From an uncultured Anaerolineae bacterium (lineage in GTDB: Bacteria > Chloroflexota > Anaerolineae > J036 > Brachytrichaceae): 43,467 nt of DNA. Location: positions 1-43,467 of the forward strand of contig CALHLE010000035.1 in the NCBI GenBank assembly GCA_938034415.1. The letters run 5' to 3'. The stretch's first letter is position 1, and each line of letters starts with the position of its first letter. The position numbers were made by a program, and so were the translations under genes. Under the pieces are notes generated by a model. The model did not search any database. It was not told the DNA's origin and was given only the letters and a program-made list of their open reading frames with translations. This document shows, piece after piece, positions 17,464-26,349 of this stretch.

Positions 17464-17733
17464 CCATCAGCCACAAGACTAGGGATAGGTCAATCAACCA
17501 ACACGGGTTAACCGTTACGCCACCCGCGCAATTGTTGTTGCTCTTGGCGATGGCGCTAAGGGGGCAGCGCCGCATACGCTGCCGCTCCCTGGGCTGGTCA
17601 GCGCGCCGGTTACGTTCGGCATGACACTGAAGGCGACGGCGCCGGCGCCAGTGGTCGCCCCACCCGTCACTGGGTCGCCGCTAGCAGTGCAGGTGAGCGT
17701 GTTACCAGCGATAGTGCAGGCGATTCGCATGCG
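17464..17733 (-). pseudogene. Decayed C-terminus of a secreted surface protein (fragment 1)
   Basis: The minus strand reads CTIAGNTLTCTASGDPVTGG, then AFSVMPNVTGALTSPGSGSVCGAAPL, in one frame. A frameshift then gives SAIAKSNNNCAGGVTVNP and CWLIDLSLVLWLM in another. SGSVC.A and SNNNCAGGVTVNP are the expected order for the end of a DUF11/CARDB-type secreted protein. The original frame meets a stop at 17515. No upstream domains, signal peptide or ribosome binding site remain. Confidence 0.6.
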
Positions 17734-17799
17734 ATGGCTCGGTGCCCTGTTCAATGCCACAATCCTCCTCGACCGCCATCCCTGCGCCACTTGCGCTGC
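17730..17799. repeat. Intergenic repeat, copy B
   Basis: Second copy of the element at 16119-16194, in the same orientation, with 32 of 33 bp identical at its right end. It lies directly upstream of the first surface-protein remnant and 49 bp before the Nudix start. Confidence 0.75.
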
Positions 17800-17833
17800 T
17801 CAGTGACAGACACAGGCGTTGACCGAAATCGCG

Positions 17834-17839
17834 TATCAT
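17834..17839 (+). promoter_or_regulatory. -10-like box of the Nudix gene (probable leaderless start)
   Basis: TATCAT ends 8 nt before the ATG at 17848. There is no ribosome binding site in between and no clear -35. Confidence 0.4.
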
Positions 17840-17847
17840 CGGCTGCC

Positions 17848-18336
17848 ATGACGCAAGCCTCGATGAGCCTCTACGACTGGACCGGCGCGCCGGTGGATCG
17901 GCTGCCCGACCGCATCCAGTGCAGCGCCTCGGCCTTCATCTTGAACGAGCGGGGGCATTTGCTGTTGCAATTGCGCCAGGATAATCGCCACTGGGCGATG
18001 CCGGGCGGGCGACAAGATGTCGGTGAAAGCATCACCCAAACGTGCGTGCGCGAGGTGTGGGAAGAGACCGGCCTGCGCGTGCGGGTCAAGCGGTTGATCG
18101 GCATCTACTCCGACCCGACGCAGTTCCTGGTGGCCCGTTATCCTGGCGGCGAGGTGGTGCAAATTTGCAATATGTGCTTCGAGTGCGAGATCATCGGCGG
18201 ACAACTGACCATCTCTTCCGAGAGCGCAGACATCGGCTTCTATCCGCCGGACGCGCTGCCGGAGCCGGTGTTGCCCGCGCACAAGATTCGGATTCAGGAT
18301 GCGCTGGCGGGCGCTTTACAACCCTTCCTGCGCTGA
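17848..18336 (+). CDS. Nudix hydrolase
   Basis: A 162-residue Nudix-domain protein with a complete Nudix box GGRQDVGESITQTCVREVWEETGL (G-x5-E-x7-REVWEETG). The N-terminal DWTGAPVDRLPDRIQCSASAFILNERGHLLL and the QLRQDNRHWAMPGG strand-loop look like ADP-ribose/NUDIX enzymes of the general MutT group. Substrate cannot be assigned. The start ATG 17848 follows a TATCAT box by 8 nt with no Shine-Dalgarno, so the mRNA is probably leaderless. Longer upstream starts would run into repeat copy B. Confidence 0.85.
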   Translation: MTQASMSLYDWTGAPVDRLPDRIQCSASAFILNERGHLLLQLRQDNRHWAMPGGRQDVGESITQTCVREVWEETGLRVRVKRLIGIYSDPTQFLVARYPGGEVVQICNMCFECEIIGGQLTISSESADIGFYPPDALPEPVLPAHKIRIQDALAGALQPFLR

Positions 18337-18429
18337 GCGCCGCGGTGGGAATCCCGCAAAATTCAGCTTTGCCAGATTGGGGGATTCTCTCTCGGCCTGC
18401 GCCCGCACTTCAATCTCATCCATAAAAAT

Positions 18430-18458
18430 TTGCATTTGATTCCATGCACGTGTATAAT
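18430..18458 (+). promoter_or_regulatory. Sigma70-type promoter of the 53-codon gene
   Basis: TTGCAT, then a 17-bp spacer, then TATAAT, in a locally AT-rich stretch. This is the best -35/-10 pair in the window. It lies 55 bp before the start of the small gene and gives a 5' leader of about 48 nt. Confidence 0.75.
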
Positions 18459-18513
18459 TTAGCCTGTCATCGCGTAATTTGAGCTTGTTCACCATCACAG
18501 GGAGGGTCACACT

Positions 18514-18675
18514 GTGATCAAGCTGACTAAGTTAGAGAAGACAATTCTGGAAGCAATTAAGACGGCGCCGCTAGGGCTGCCCGACTGGCACGCGCTGGCC
18601 AAGGCCGAGCACATTGCGCTCGACTACATCCAGCAGCGCGTCGAATGGATGCGCCGAGCGGGCATTATCCGATAA
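18514..18675 (+). CDS. Small helix-turn-helix-like protein (53 residues)
   Basis: A GTG-initiated frame of 53 codons with GGGAGGG 7 nt upstream, a strong sigma70-type promoter and a strong terminator. It therefore looks like a stand-alone expressed gene. The protein opens MIKLTKLEKTILEAIKTAP, continues with LPDWHALAKAEHIALDYIQQR and ends VEWMRRAGIIR. The pattern (helix, helix, recognition-helix-like segment, then a basic end with GIIR) resembles the first 50 residues of AsnC/MarR-type winged helices, as in 'LSxxTVxRRVKRLEEEGII'. The wing and effector domain are absent. It could be a minimal DNA-binding regulator or an antitoxin-like partner. I do not recognise a named family. Confidence 0.78.
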   Translation: MIKLTKLEKTILEAIKTAPLGLPDWHALAKAEHIALDYIQQRVEWMRRAGIIR

Positions 18676-18703
18676 AGCGCTGTCCGCGCTCGGCCTGAAC
18701 TTG

Positions 18704-18739
18704 CAAGGGGCGGCATCTACCGCCCCTTGTTTGTTTGTC
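18704..18739 (+). terminator. Intrinsic terminator of the 53-codon gene
   Basis: A perfect 10-bp stem CAAGGGGCGG with CCGCCCCTTG around a 6-nt loop, followed by TTTGTTTGT. It begins 29 bp after the stop codon. Confidence 0.88.
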
Positions 18740-18844
18740 GGTAAAGGTCGAGCGCCTAAGATCTCACGCCGGTCGCTATAATCGCCGTCGGCTATCAGTT
18801 GATGCACATAGCGCTTTCAACACCTCGCAACAAAAGGGTTCTCC

Positions 18845-19705
18845 ATGTCTATCCTCGCAGATAAGAACACGCGCCTGATCGTGCAGGGCATCACCGGCCG
18901 AGAGGGCGACTTCCACGCGCGCCAGATGCATGCCTACAGCCCGATCGTGGTCGGCGGCGTCACGCCCGGCAAAGGCGGCATGGTGACGGACTACGGCGTG
19001 CCCGTCTTCGACACTGTTGGCCAAGCCGTGCGCGAAGTGGGCGCTAACGCCAGCGTGATTTACGTGCCGGCGCGCTTCGCGCCCGACGCCATCATGGAAG
19101 CCGCCGACGCCGGCATCAGGCTGATCGTGTGCATTACCGAAGGCATCCCGGTCATTGACATGATCCGCGTGCGCGCTTACCTGGACACGAAGCAGTCGCT
19201 GCTGCTAGGCCCGAACTGCCCCGGCTTGCTCACGCCCGGACAGGCCAAGATCGGCATCATCCCAGGCAACATCGCCACGCCCGGCAACGTGGGTGTGGTG
19301 TCGCGCAGCGGCACACTAACCTATGAGGCGGTAAATGCGCTGACGCAAGCCGGCATGGGCCAGAGCACTATCGTCGGCATCGGCGGCGATCCGGTGCGCG
19401 GCCTGGGCTTCCTCGAAGTGATCCAGATGTTCAACGAGGACCCAGAGACGGAGAAGATCGTGATGATTGGCGAGATCGGCGGCAGCGACGAGGAGACCAC
19501 GGCCGCCTGGATCAAGGATCACGTCAAGAAGCCGATGGCCGGCTTCATCGCCGGACGCTCGGCGCCGCCCGGCAAACGCATGGGCCACGCCGGCGCGATC
19601 ATCGAAGGCGGCATGGGCACGGCAGAGAGCAAGATCGCCGCGATGAGGGCCGCCGGCATTCGTATGGCTGAGCTGCCGACGGATATTCCCGAGCTGCTGC
19701 GCTAG
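18845..19705 (+). CDS. sucD: Succinyl-CoA synthetase (succinate-CoA ligase) alpha subunit
   Basis: A 286-residue TCA-cycle subunit that forms succinyl-CoA/succinate with phosphorylation of ADP or GDP through a phosphohistidine. The family opening [25 protein letters not shown] is complete. [20 protein letters not shown] and [16 protein letters not shown] match the CoA-binding and ligase parts. MGHAGAII contains the catalytic His (about residue 246). The beta subunit gene sucC is not adjacent. A TATAAT at 18777-18782 may be the -10 box. It is followed at 36 bp by the RNase HI gene in the same direction. Confidence 0.96.
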   Translation: MSILADKNTRLIVQGITGREGDFHARQMHAYSPIVVGGVTPGKGGMVTDYGVPVFDTVGQAVREVGANASVIYVPARFAPDAIMEAADAGIRLIVCITEGIPVIDMIRVRAYLDTKQSLLLGPNCPGLLTPGQAKIGIIPGNIATPGNVGVVSRSGTLTYEAVNALTQAGMGQSTIVGIGGDPVRGLGFLEVIQMFNEDPETEKIVMIGEIGGSDEETTAAWIKDHVKKPMAGFIAGRSAPPGKRMGHAGAIIEGGMGTAESKIAAMRAAGIRMAELPTDIPELLR

Positions 19706-19741
19706 AAGGGCGTGCTGCGTCAAGCGTCTGTCTGATGCGCG

Positions 19742-20329
19742 ATGGCCAAGTTCTATGTGGTGTGGCAGGGCCGCGTGCCAGGCGTGTACGACGACTGGGC
19801 GCAGGCGCGAGCGCAAGTGGAAGGCTTTGCCGGCGCGCGTTATCGCGCCTTTCCCAACCGCGCTCAGGCCGAAGCCGCGTTCGCGGCCGGCGGCTTCGCG
19901 CGTGACGCGGCCGCGCTGCCGGCCAAAGCGCGCAGCGGCTACGCCGTGGATGCCGCCTGGAACGCCCGCTCGAAGGTGATGGAGTATCGCTGCGTCGAGA
20001 TCGCCACCGGCCGCGAGGTATTCCGCGAAGGGCCGTTTGAAGACGCGACGAACAACATCGGCGAGTTTCTCGCTGTTGCGCATGCGCTGGCCTGGTTGAA
20101 AGCACGCGGCAGCCAGGCGCCGGTCTACACCGACTCGAACAACGCGATCGCATGGGTCGCCCAGGCACGCTGCCAAACGACGCTAGCGCGCACACCGCGC
20201 AACGCAGCACTATTCGAGCGCATTGCGCAAGCCGAACGCTGGCTGGACGAGCACGAGTATTGCAACGCCGTGCTGAAGTGGCGCACCGAAGAATGGGGCG
20301 AGAACCCGGCGGACTTTGGCAGAAAGTAA
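19742..20329 (+). CDS. Ribonuclease HI with N-terminal viroplasmin (RNA/DNA hybrid-binding) domain
   Basis: A 195-residue protein. Residues 1-50 (KFYVVWQGRVPGVYDDWAQARAQVEGFAGARYRAF) are a caulimovirus viroplasmin/RNase H1 hybrid-binding domain, with the expected G-Y-WxxxxxxVxG pattern. The catalytic RNase H domain follows, with the acidic residues in place: AVDAAWN, NNIGEFLAVAHAL, YTDSNNAI and a final ENPADFGRK. It removes RNA from RNA/DNA hybrids. The YVVWxGRxPGVY form is characteristic of this eukaryote-like RNase HI branch, also common in bacteria. It ends 4 bp before the next gene. Confidence 0.9.
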   Translation: MAKFYVVWQGRVPGVYDDWAQARAQVEGFAGARYRAFPNRAQAEAAFAAGGFARDAAALPAKARSGYAVDAAWNARSKVMEYRCVEIATGREVFREGPFEDATNNIGEFLAVAHALAWLKARGSQAPVYTDSNNAIAWVAQARCQTTLARTPRNAALFERIAQAERWLDEHEYCNAVLKWRTEEWGENPADFGRK

Positions 20330-20333
20330 AAAG

Positions 20334-21590
20334 ATGTTCAACCCTTCCACGATCCGCGGCGAATTCCCCGCGCTGGCGCGCGAACACGCCGGCCGTCCGC
20401 TGGTGTTCTTCGACGCACCCGGCGGCACGCAGGTCACGCGGCGCTGCCTGGACTACATGGTCGAGTACCTCACGCGCCACAACGCCAACACACACGGCGC
20501 GTTCATCACCGCCCAAGAGAGCGACGCGCTCATCGAGGCCGCGCACGAAGCCGCCGCCGACTTGCTCAACGCCGAGCGCAAAGAGGAGATCATTTTCGGC
20601 CAGAACATGACCAGCCTGACTTTTGCGCTGAGCCGCAGCATCGGCCGCGCGCTGCGCGAAGGCGACGAGATCATCCTCACCCGGCTCGACCACGATGCCA
20701 ATTTCTCGCCCTGGCGATTGATGGCCGAAGAGCGCGGCGCGCGCGTGCATGTGGTAGACGTCAATCCTGAAGATTGCACGCTGGTCATGGAGGACTTCGC
20801 ACGCTACCTGAACGCGCGCACGCGGCTGGTGGCCGTGGGCTATGTGAGCAATGCCGTCGGCACGATCAACCCCGTCAAGCAGATCGCCGGCATGGCACGC
20901 GACGTCGGCGCGCTGGTCTTCGTGGACGCTGTCGCTGCTGCGCCGCATCTGCCAATTGACGTGCGCGATCTAGGCGCCGACTTCCTGGCCTGTTCGACCT
21001 ACAAGTTCTGGGGGCCGCACCAGGGCATCCTCTACGGCAAATATGATGTGCTCGACCGGCTGCCGGCTTACAAGGTGCGCCCCGCCGACGACCGGCCGCC
21101 CCACAAGTTCGAGACCGGCACGCAAAGCCACGAGAATCAGGCCGGGTTGCTAGGCGTGATCGAGTATCTGGAATGGCTGGCCGCGCAGGCCGACGCGGCG
21201 CCGGCGTCGAGCGCGAACCTGCGCAGCCCACGCGCCGCTGAGATCCATCGCGCGATGCATGCCGTGCGCGCATACGAGGCCGAGCTGGCCGGATACCTGA
21301 TCGAGCGCGTAACGGCGATCCCCGGCGTGCGCTTCTTCGGCATTCGCGAGCGCGCGCGCATGGATCAGCGCGTGCCCACCATTGCCATCCGCTACAAAGA
21401 TGAGCATCCGCGCGCGACCGCAGAACGCCTGGCCCAATACGGCATCTGTGTGTGGGACGGCAACTACTACGCCATCAACCTCACCGAGCGGCTGGGCGTC
21501 GAAGCCGACGGCGGCATGGTGCGCATCGGCCTCACCCACTACAACACGCGCGAAGAGATTGACCGGCTGCTCGACGTACTTGAAGCGTGA
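20334..21590 (+). CDS. Cysteine desulfurase-like PLP enzyme (class V aminotransferase fold)
   Basis: A 418-residue enzyme of the SufS/NifS/CsdA superfamily. The opening FPALAREHAGRPLVFFDAPGG, the Thr/His-rich NANTHGAF, the cofactor region TRLDHDANFSPW, VFVDAVAAAPHLPIDV and the Schiff-base lysine in CSTYKFWGPHQGIL are visible, followed by ETGTQSHENQAG. The C-terminal half lacks an obvious catalytic Cys-containing RxGHHC loop. It belongs to the 'cysteine desulfurase-like' branch (VRIGLTHYNTREEID end), whose members may act as selenocysteine or other Cys lyases. The start was set at ATG 20334. A TTG at 20316 overlaps rnhA. Confidence 0.85.
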   Translation: MFNPSTIRGEFPALAREHAGRPLVFFDAPGGTQVTRRCLDYMVEYLTRHNANTHGAFITAQESDALIEAAHEAAADLLNAERKEEIIFGQNMTSLTFALSRSIGRALREGDEIILTRLDHDANFSPWRLMAEERGARVHVVDVNPEDCTLVMEDFARYLNARTRLVAVGYVSNAVGTINPVKQIAGMARDVGALVFVDAVAAAPHLPIDVRDLGADFLACSTYKFWGPHQGILYGKYDVLDRLPAYKVRPADDRPPHKFETGTQSHENQAGLLGVIEYLEWLAAQADAAPASSANLRSPRAAEIHRAMHAVRAYEAELAGYLIERVTAIPGVRFFGIRERARMDQRVPTIAIRYKDEHPRATAERLAQYGICVWDGNYYAINLTERLGVEADGGMVRIGLTHYNTREEIDRLLDVLEA

Positions 21591-24406
21591 ACGCGGCTGA
21601 GCAGACAAAGCGACAGAGAGACAAGGAGGCCAGGCGTCATCACTACTTCCTCGCCTTGCTGTATCCCTGCCTCCTCAGCCTGCTCATGCTCGCCGCGACC
21701 TGGAAGCTCACGCTGGGCGACCGCATCATCGCGCGCGGCGACCTGCTGCTCTATTTTTATCCGTTGCGCGACTACGCGGCGCAGGCCGTCCGCGAGTTGC
21801 GCCTGCCGCTGTGGAACCCCTACACCTTCATGGGCGCGCCGTTTCTCGCCAACCCACAGGTCGGCTTCTTTTACCCCTTCAACGTGCTCACGGCCTGGCT
21901 GCCGACCGAGCGCGCGGTTTCGTGGAATATCGCGCTGCACCTGGCCATCGCTGCGCTCGGCGCTTACACGCTGGCCCGTCGCGGATTCGCGCTCGACCGA
22001 TTGGCAGCGTTCGCCGCCGCAGTTGCGTTTGGCCTAGGCGGCTACCTTGGCGCGCAAGTCGAGCACCTGAACCAACTGCAGGCGTTGGCATGGCTGCCGC
22101 TCGGCGCGCTCATCGTCATCGCGTCGGCGCGGCAAAGCGAGCCGGCCGGCATCATGCGGTCGGTGGTTGGATTAGCGGCGGTGGCATCGCTCCAGGTGCT
22201 GGCCGGGCACACGCAATCGCTCTACATCAGCCTGACAGCGATGGGATTGATCGCGCTGTTGCTGACGCTGGTTGCGCTACGGAACGACCGGCCATCCAGC
22301 TTGCGGATGGCACTTCGCGCGGCTGCGCCGCTGTTCGTCACCGTGGCCGGGGCTGCGCTTGCTGCAGCCATGTGCGGCGCGCAACTGCTGCCCACCCTTG
22401 AGCTTTCGCGCGAGTCGGCGCGCGCGGGCGGCTTGCCGTTCAACGAAGCCGGATCGTTCTCTTGGCGGCCATGGGTGGTCGCGCGCGCGCTGATGCCGAC
22501 CTACGGCGACCCGTTGTTCGCGGAGTATGTCGCCTACCTCGGCGCGAGTGGGCTGGCGTTGGCGTTGCTAGGCGGGCTGGAGATGCGGGGGCGGCAATCC
22601 GCACCACAGCCGTCATCCGGCCTCATCCCCCGCGTGCTGGTGATAGCCGGCGTCGTCCTGGCGCTGGGAGTAGCCACACCCGCGTTTGGCGTCTTGTACC
22701 GCCTCATGCCCGGCTTCAACCTATTTCGCGCCCAGGCCCGTTGGCTGATCGTGTTTGCGCTGGGGGCTGCGATGCTCGTCGGTTTCGGCGTGCAGCGCCT
22801 GCAACGCGGCCTGAGCACGGCGCAGGCGCGCAACTGGCTGATTGCCTGGCTGTTGCTCTTGGGACTGTGGGGCGCTGGCTTGCTGGTCGGCGCGCGCTTC
22901 TCGCCGGAGCCGGAGTATCGCGCGCTGCCCGGGCGCAGCGTGATGCTGGGATGGGCTGCGGCAATCGGAACGATGACGATAGCCGTCGTCGGCCATTGGT
23001 GGCCGATGCGCCGCAACCACGCCCCAACCACCAATTCCCGATTGCCGATTGCGTCGCTGTTCATCGTTGCGCTCGTCCTCGAATTGCTGGCCGCCGCGCA
23101 GTTCCAGCCTTACGCGCGCGCGGCAGACCGGCAAGCGCTCACCTCGTTGCGGCCGGCGACGGCGCACTTGCTGGCCGAGTCGGAGCTAGGCGCGATGCGC
23201 ATGGGGCGAATCCTGGCGCTCTCTTCGCTCTTCTTCGACCCCGGCGACAAAGCCGAACAGGAGCTGCTCTTCGGCGCGTCGTTGAACGCGGATGAAACAT
23301 ACGACCGGCTGATTGCGGCTAAGCACAAGGAGATCATGTCGCCCAACCTGTCGTTGTATTACCGGCTGCCTAGCGTGGATGGTTACGACGGCGGCCTGTT
23401 GCCGACGCGGCGCTACGCCGAGTTCGCCCGCCAATTCGCGGCGACGCCCACCGGCGCGGTGGACGGCCGGCTGCGCGAGTTCCTGGCCGGCCCGCCAGCC
23501 AATCAGTGGTTAGAACAGATGGCCGTGCGCTACCTCATCGCCGACAAAACGCAGGACGTGTTCATCGACGGCGTGTATTACGACCTGCTGTTCGGCGCGC
23601 CGCTCACGCCGGCTGCAGTCGAAATCCCGCTGCGCGAATTCTCGTCTACCGCGCTGGGGCTTGTCCTGAGCGCCGAGGATGCGCAAGCCGGCCAGGTCAT
23701 CGCTGCCGCCGAGGTGCGCTTCTCCGATGGCGATGCGCAGGCGTTTGAGATTCGCGCTGCCGAACCGCTCACGCCTTACTTCGGCGCGCGCCTGACGTGG
23801 GCCGGGCGCAAAACGCCGCAATCCGTCGCCTTCCGTGGCCTGGCCAACGCGCGCGCCACGCTGCGCGGCCTCACCAGCATTGACCAGACCGACGGGACGT
23901 TCCTCTCGCAGATGGTGGCCGGCGACCATGCGATGCGCCTGATCCACTCCGGCGACGTGAAGATCTATGAGAACCTGCGGCACGCGCCGCGCGTCGCCGT
24001 GCAAAGCGAGGCCGGCGCGCCGATTGACATCAGACAGATAGGCGGGGAGATCGTCGAGGAGCGGCCGGAGTTCGTGCGCGTTCGATTCTCCGATGCGATG
24101 CCGCAGGATTTGCTGTCCCGCGCGAACACGCGACTGATCCTGCGCGATGCGTGCTTCCCCGGCTGGGTCGCGCGCGTGGATGGCGTCGAGACGCCGATCG
24201 CGTGCGTTGATACGCTCTTCCGCGCCGTTGCACTGCCCGCCGGCGTGCAAGAAGTAACGTTCAGCTACGAGCCGCAGAGCGTCCGCCTGGGTTTCATCGT
24301 CAGCGCTGCCGGCGTGGCGCTGTGGCTGGCGCTGATCGCGCTGGCCGGCCTCATTTCTTCATGCGCGGGTCAAGGGCGTCGCGCAGGCCGTCCCCCAGGA
24401 AGGTAA
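21587..24406 (+). CDS. YfhO-family large integral membrane protein
   Basis: A 939-residue protein starting with a GTG that overlaps the previous stop (GTGA). About twelve hydrophobic helices are visible between residues 20 and 520 and one at the C-terminus, around a large extracytoplasmic domain at roughly 540-890. The first loop (LLLYFYPLRDYAAQAVRELRLPLWNPYTFMGAPFLANPQVGFFYP) has the acidic D and the NP-F-GxPxLxNxQ pattern of YfhO/glycosyltransferase-C type proteins. YfhO-like proteins are linked to lipid-linked glycosylation of cell-wall polymers, but no substrate can be inferred here. The last 56 bp overlap tail-to-tail with the oppC-like gene. Confidence 0.82.
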   Translation: MNAAEQTKRQRDKEARRHHYFLALLYPCLLSLLMLAATWKLTLGDRIIARGDLLLYFYPLRDYAAQAVRELRLPLWNPYTFMGAPFLANPQVGFFYPFNVLTAWLPTERAVSWNIALHLAIAALGAYTLARRGFALDRLAAFAAAVAFGLGGYLGAQVEHLNQLQALAWLPLGALIVIASARQSEPAGIMRSVVGLAAVASLQVLAGHTQSLYISLTAMGLIALLLTLVALRNDRPSSLRMALRAAAPLFVTVAGAALAAAMCGAQLLPTLELSRESARAGGLPFNEAGSFSWRPWVVARALMPTYGDPLFAEYVAYLGASGLALALLGGLEMRGRQSAPQPSSGLIPRVLVIAGVVLALGVATPAFGVLYRLMPGFNLFRAQARWLIVFALGAAMLVGFGVQRLQRGLSTAQARNWLIAWLLLLGLWGAGLLVGARFSPEPEYRALPGRSVMLGWAAAIGTMTIAVVGHWWPMRRNHAPTTNSRLPIASLFIVALVLELLAAAQFQPYARAADRQALTSLRPATAHLLAESELGAMRMGRILALSSLFFDPGDKAEQELLFGASLNADETYDRLIAAKHKEIMSPNLSLYYRLPSVDGYDGGLLPTRRYAEFARQFAATPTGAVDGRLREFLAGPPANQWLEQMAVRYLIADKTQDVFIDGVYYDLLFGAPLTPAAVEIPLREFSSTALGLVLSAEDAQAGQVIAAAEVRFSDGDAQAFEIRAAEPLTPYFGARLTWAGRKTPQSVAFRGLANARATLRGLTSIDQTDGTFLSQMVAGDHAMRLIHSGDVKIYENLRHAPRVAVQSEAGAPIDIRQIGGEIVEERPEFVRVRFSDAMPQDLLSRANTRLILRDACFPGWVARVDGVETPIACVDTLFRAVALPAGVQEVTFSYEPQSVRLGFIVSAAGVALWLALIALAGLISSCAGQGRRAGRPPGR

Positions 24407-25337
24407 ATGAGATTACCAGCACCGAGACGACGGCAGCCACCGAAAGCAGAAAGCCCGGCTGGCTGCCGATGATCGAGTAGGCGTCTAGGAAGAGTCGTCC
24501 CCAACTCGTGATGAAGAAATCATTGGGGTTCAGCGAAGGCCGCAGGCCCAGGCCGATGTAACCCAGGATCGCCTCTGCGATGATGAAGCGCGGAATGGCG
24601 AAGGCGATCCATACCACCAGCACGCCCACGCTATTCGGCAAGATGTGGCGGGTGATAATATGCGCGCGCGACGCCCCCAGGCTCTGCGCTGCCTCCACGA
24701 ACGACAAGCTCTTCAGCGCCAGCGCCGAGCCGCGCATCAGGCGGGCCAATCCTGACCAGGACACAGCCGCCAGCGCCAACAGGAACAAGGGCACGCCATT
24801 GGCCGCCTTGCCCAGCGCTGTATCGCCCAACGTTACCATCACCAGGATCAGCAACAGCTCGGTAGGGATGGCGTAGAAAATGTCGGTGATGCGCATCAGC
24901 AGGTTGTCGGCGCTGCCGCCCAGGTAGCCGGAGGTGAAGCCCAACGTCGCGCCGATCAGCACGACGATCGTCACCGGCAGCACACCGGCGACAACGGATG
25001 TGCGGGTGCCATACAGGATGCGACTGAGCACGTCGCGCCCCTGTTGGTCGGTGCCAAGTGGGAAGGCCGGATCGAACGCCTTGCCCGCCGGAGAATCGGA
25101 TTGCCAGAAGGGCGGTAAGAAAGCCTTGGCTGCGCCGTAGTCTTTGATCGGGTTGTGCGGCGCGAGCGACGACGCGAAGATGGCTGCCAGGAGATAGATC
25201 ACTACGAGCACGCCGCCAACCAGCGCGGCGCGGTTGCGGCGCAGCCGGCGCCAGGCCAGTTCCCATTGGCTCTGCGAGGGTGTCGCCGGCAAAGTGGACG
25301 GTGTGGCGCGCGGGAGCGAGGTAGTCGCCTGGGCCAT
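24351..25337 (-). CDS. oppC: Oligopeptide/dipeptide ABC transporter permease (OppC/DppC-like)
   Basis: A 328-residue permease with the family N-terminal domain (ELAWRRLRRNRAALVGGVLVVIYLLAAIFA, residues about 26-56), a periplasmic loop ending HPLGTDQQGRDVLSR-like FPLGTDQQGRDVLSRILYG, and six helices. The EAA loop reads EAAQSLGASRAHIITRHILPN. It is the second channel half of a peptide importer. The start lies 3 nt after the oppB stop. The 3' end overlaps the YfhO-like gene on the other strand by 56 bp, so convergent transcription is likely. No OppD/OppF ATPase follows. Confidence 0.92.
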   Translation of the reverse strand: MAQATTSLPRATPSTLPATPSQSQWELAWRRLRRNRAALVGGVLVVIYLLAAIFASSLAPHNPIKDYGAAKAFLPPFWQSDSPAGKAFDPAFPLGTDQQGRDVLSRILYGTRTSVVAGVLPVTIVVLIGATLGFTSGYLGGSADNLLMRITDIFYAIPTELLLILVMVTLGDTALGKAANGVPLFLLALAAVSWSGLARLMRGSALALKSLSFVEAAQSLGASRAHIITRHILPNSVGVLVVWIAFAIPRFIIAEAILGYIGLGLRPSLNPNDFFITSWGRLFLDAYSIIGSQPGFLLSVAAVVSVLVISFTFLGDGLRDALDPRMKK

Positions 25338-25340
25338 ACA

Positions 25341-26336
25341 TTACTCCACACGAATGCGCGGATCCACGACGCCGTAGAGGATATCCACGCTCAGGTTGCC
25401 CAGTAAGATAAGCACAACGTAGAACAGCGTCGTGCCCATGATCATCGAGTAGTCGCGGTTGCCGATGGACTGGATGAAATCTCGGCCGACGCCAGGCACG
25501 CCAAAGATGTTCTCGATGACGATCGAGCCGGTGAGCAGGCCAGCCACGGCCGGCCCGAGCGTCGTGATGACCGGGATGAGGGCGTTGCGCAGCATGTGCT
25601 TCCAGATCACCGCCTGCTCCAACAAGCCCTTCGCGCGCGCGGTGCGCACGTAATCCTGGCGCATCACATCGAGCATGGTCGAGCGCATCAGCCGTGCCGT
25701 CTGCGCCATCGTGCCGAAGCCGAATACGATGGCCGGGATGATGAACGGCGTAATGCCGGCCCAGGACTTCTGCACCACCGGCATTAGCTTCAATCCCACA
25801 GCGAAGATGAGGATGGAGAAGAACGCCACAACGAAACTGGGCACGGCGATACCGATGTTCGTGATGAGCGTGAGCGCGTAATCAATCCACGAATTCTGCC
25901 GGAGCGCCGAGAACACACCGGCGGGGATGCCGACGACCAGGGCAAACGCCAGCGCCAACACTGCCAGGCGCAACGTGTGGCCGAACTTGGAATCGAAGAA
26001 GCTTTTCTCAGGCGGCGGCTGAAACAAAATCTGCTGCACCGTCTTGCCGCGCTGGCGATACGACGGGCCAAGGTTGCCGCACACCGCGCCACACACAAAC
26101 TGGCCTTCCTTGTCAACGTCGCCGATCAAATAGCCGATGAACTGACGCCAGGCCGGCTTATCCAGCCCATACTGGCGGGCCAGGAGTTCTTGCGTGCGCG
26201 GGTCCACCTGCTTCGCTTCGGGGTCGCGATCCCATGGGCCGCCCGGCGCGGCTTTCATCAATACGAACGTGATGAGCGCCACGACGAGCAAGACCGGGAT
26301 GAACCAGAGAAAACGTCGCGCTAAAAAAGTCGCCAT
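25341..26336 (-). CDS. oppB: Oligopeptide/dipeptide ABC transporter permease (OppB/DppB-like)
   Basis: A 331-residue permease with the OppB layout: an N-terminal helix FLARRFLWFIPVLLVVALITFVLMKAAPGGPWD, a long periplasmic loop to about residue 115, and five more helices. The EAA-like motif is MRQDYVRTARAKGLLEQAVIWKHMLRN and the end is DYSMIMGTTLFYVVLILLGNLSVDILYGVVDPRIRVE. It pairs with oppC (3-nt gap) and follows oppA, with a 69-bp gap that contains a palindromic repeat. Confidence 0.93.
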   Translation of the reverse strand: MATFLARRFLWFIPVLLVVALITFVLMKAAPGGPWDRDPEAKQVDPRTQELLARQYGLDKPAWRQFIGYLIGDVDKEGQFVCGAVCGNLGPSYRQRGKTVQQILFQPPPEKSFFDSKFGHTLRLAVLALAFALVVGIPAGVFSALRQNSWIDYALTLITNIGIAVPSFVVAFFSILIFAVGLKLMPVVQKSWAGITPFIIPAIVFGFGTMAQTARLMRSTMLDVMRQDYVRTARAKGLLEQAVIWKHMLRNALIPVITTLGPAVAGLLTGSIVIENIFGVPGVGRDFIQSIGNRDYSMIMGTTLFYVVLILLGNLSVDILYGVVDPRIRVE

Positions 26337-26349
26337 CGCTGCGGATAAA

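Noticed and set aside
16050-17850. CRISPR array or transposon ends
   Set aside because: Only two direct copies of the intergenic repeat are present, 1.6 kb apart, without regular spacers, terminal inverted repeats or a transposase.
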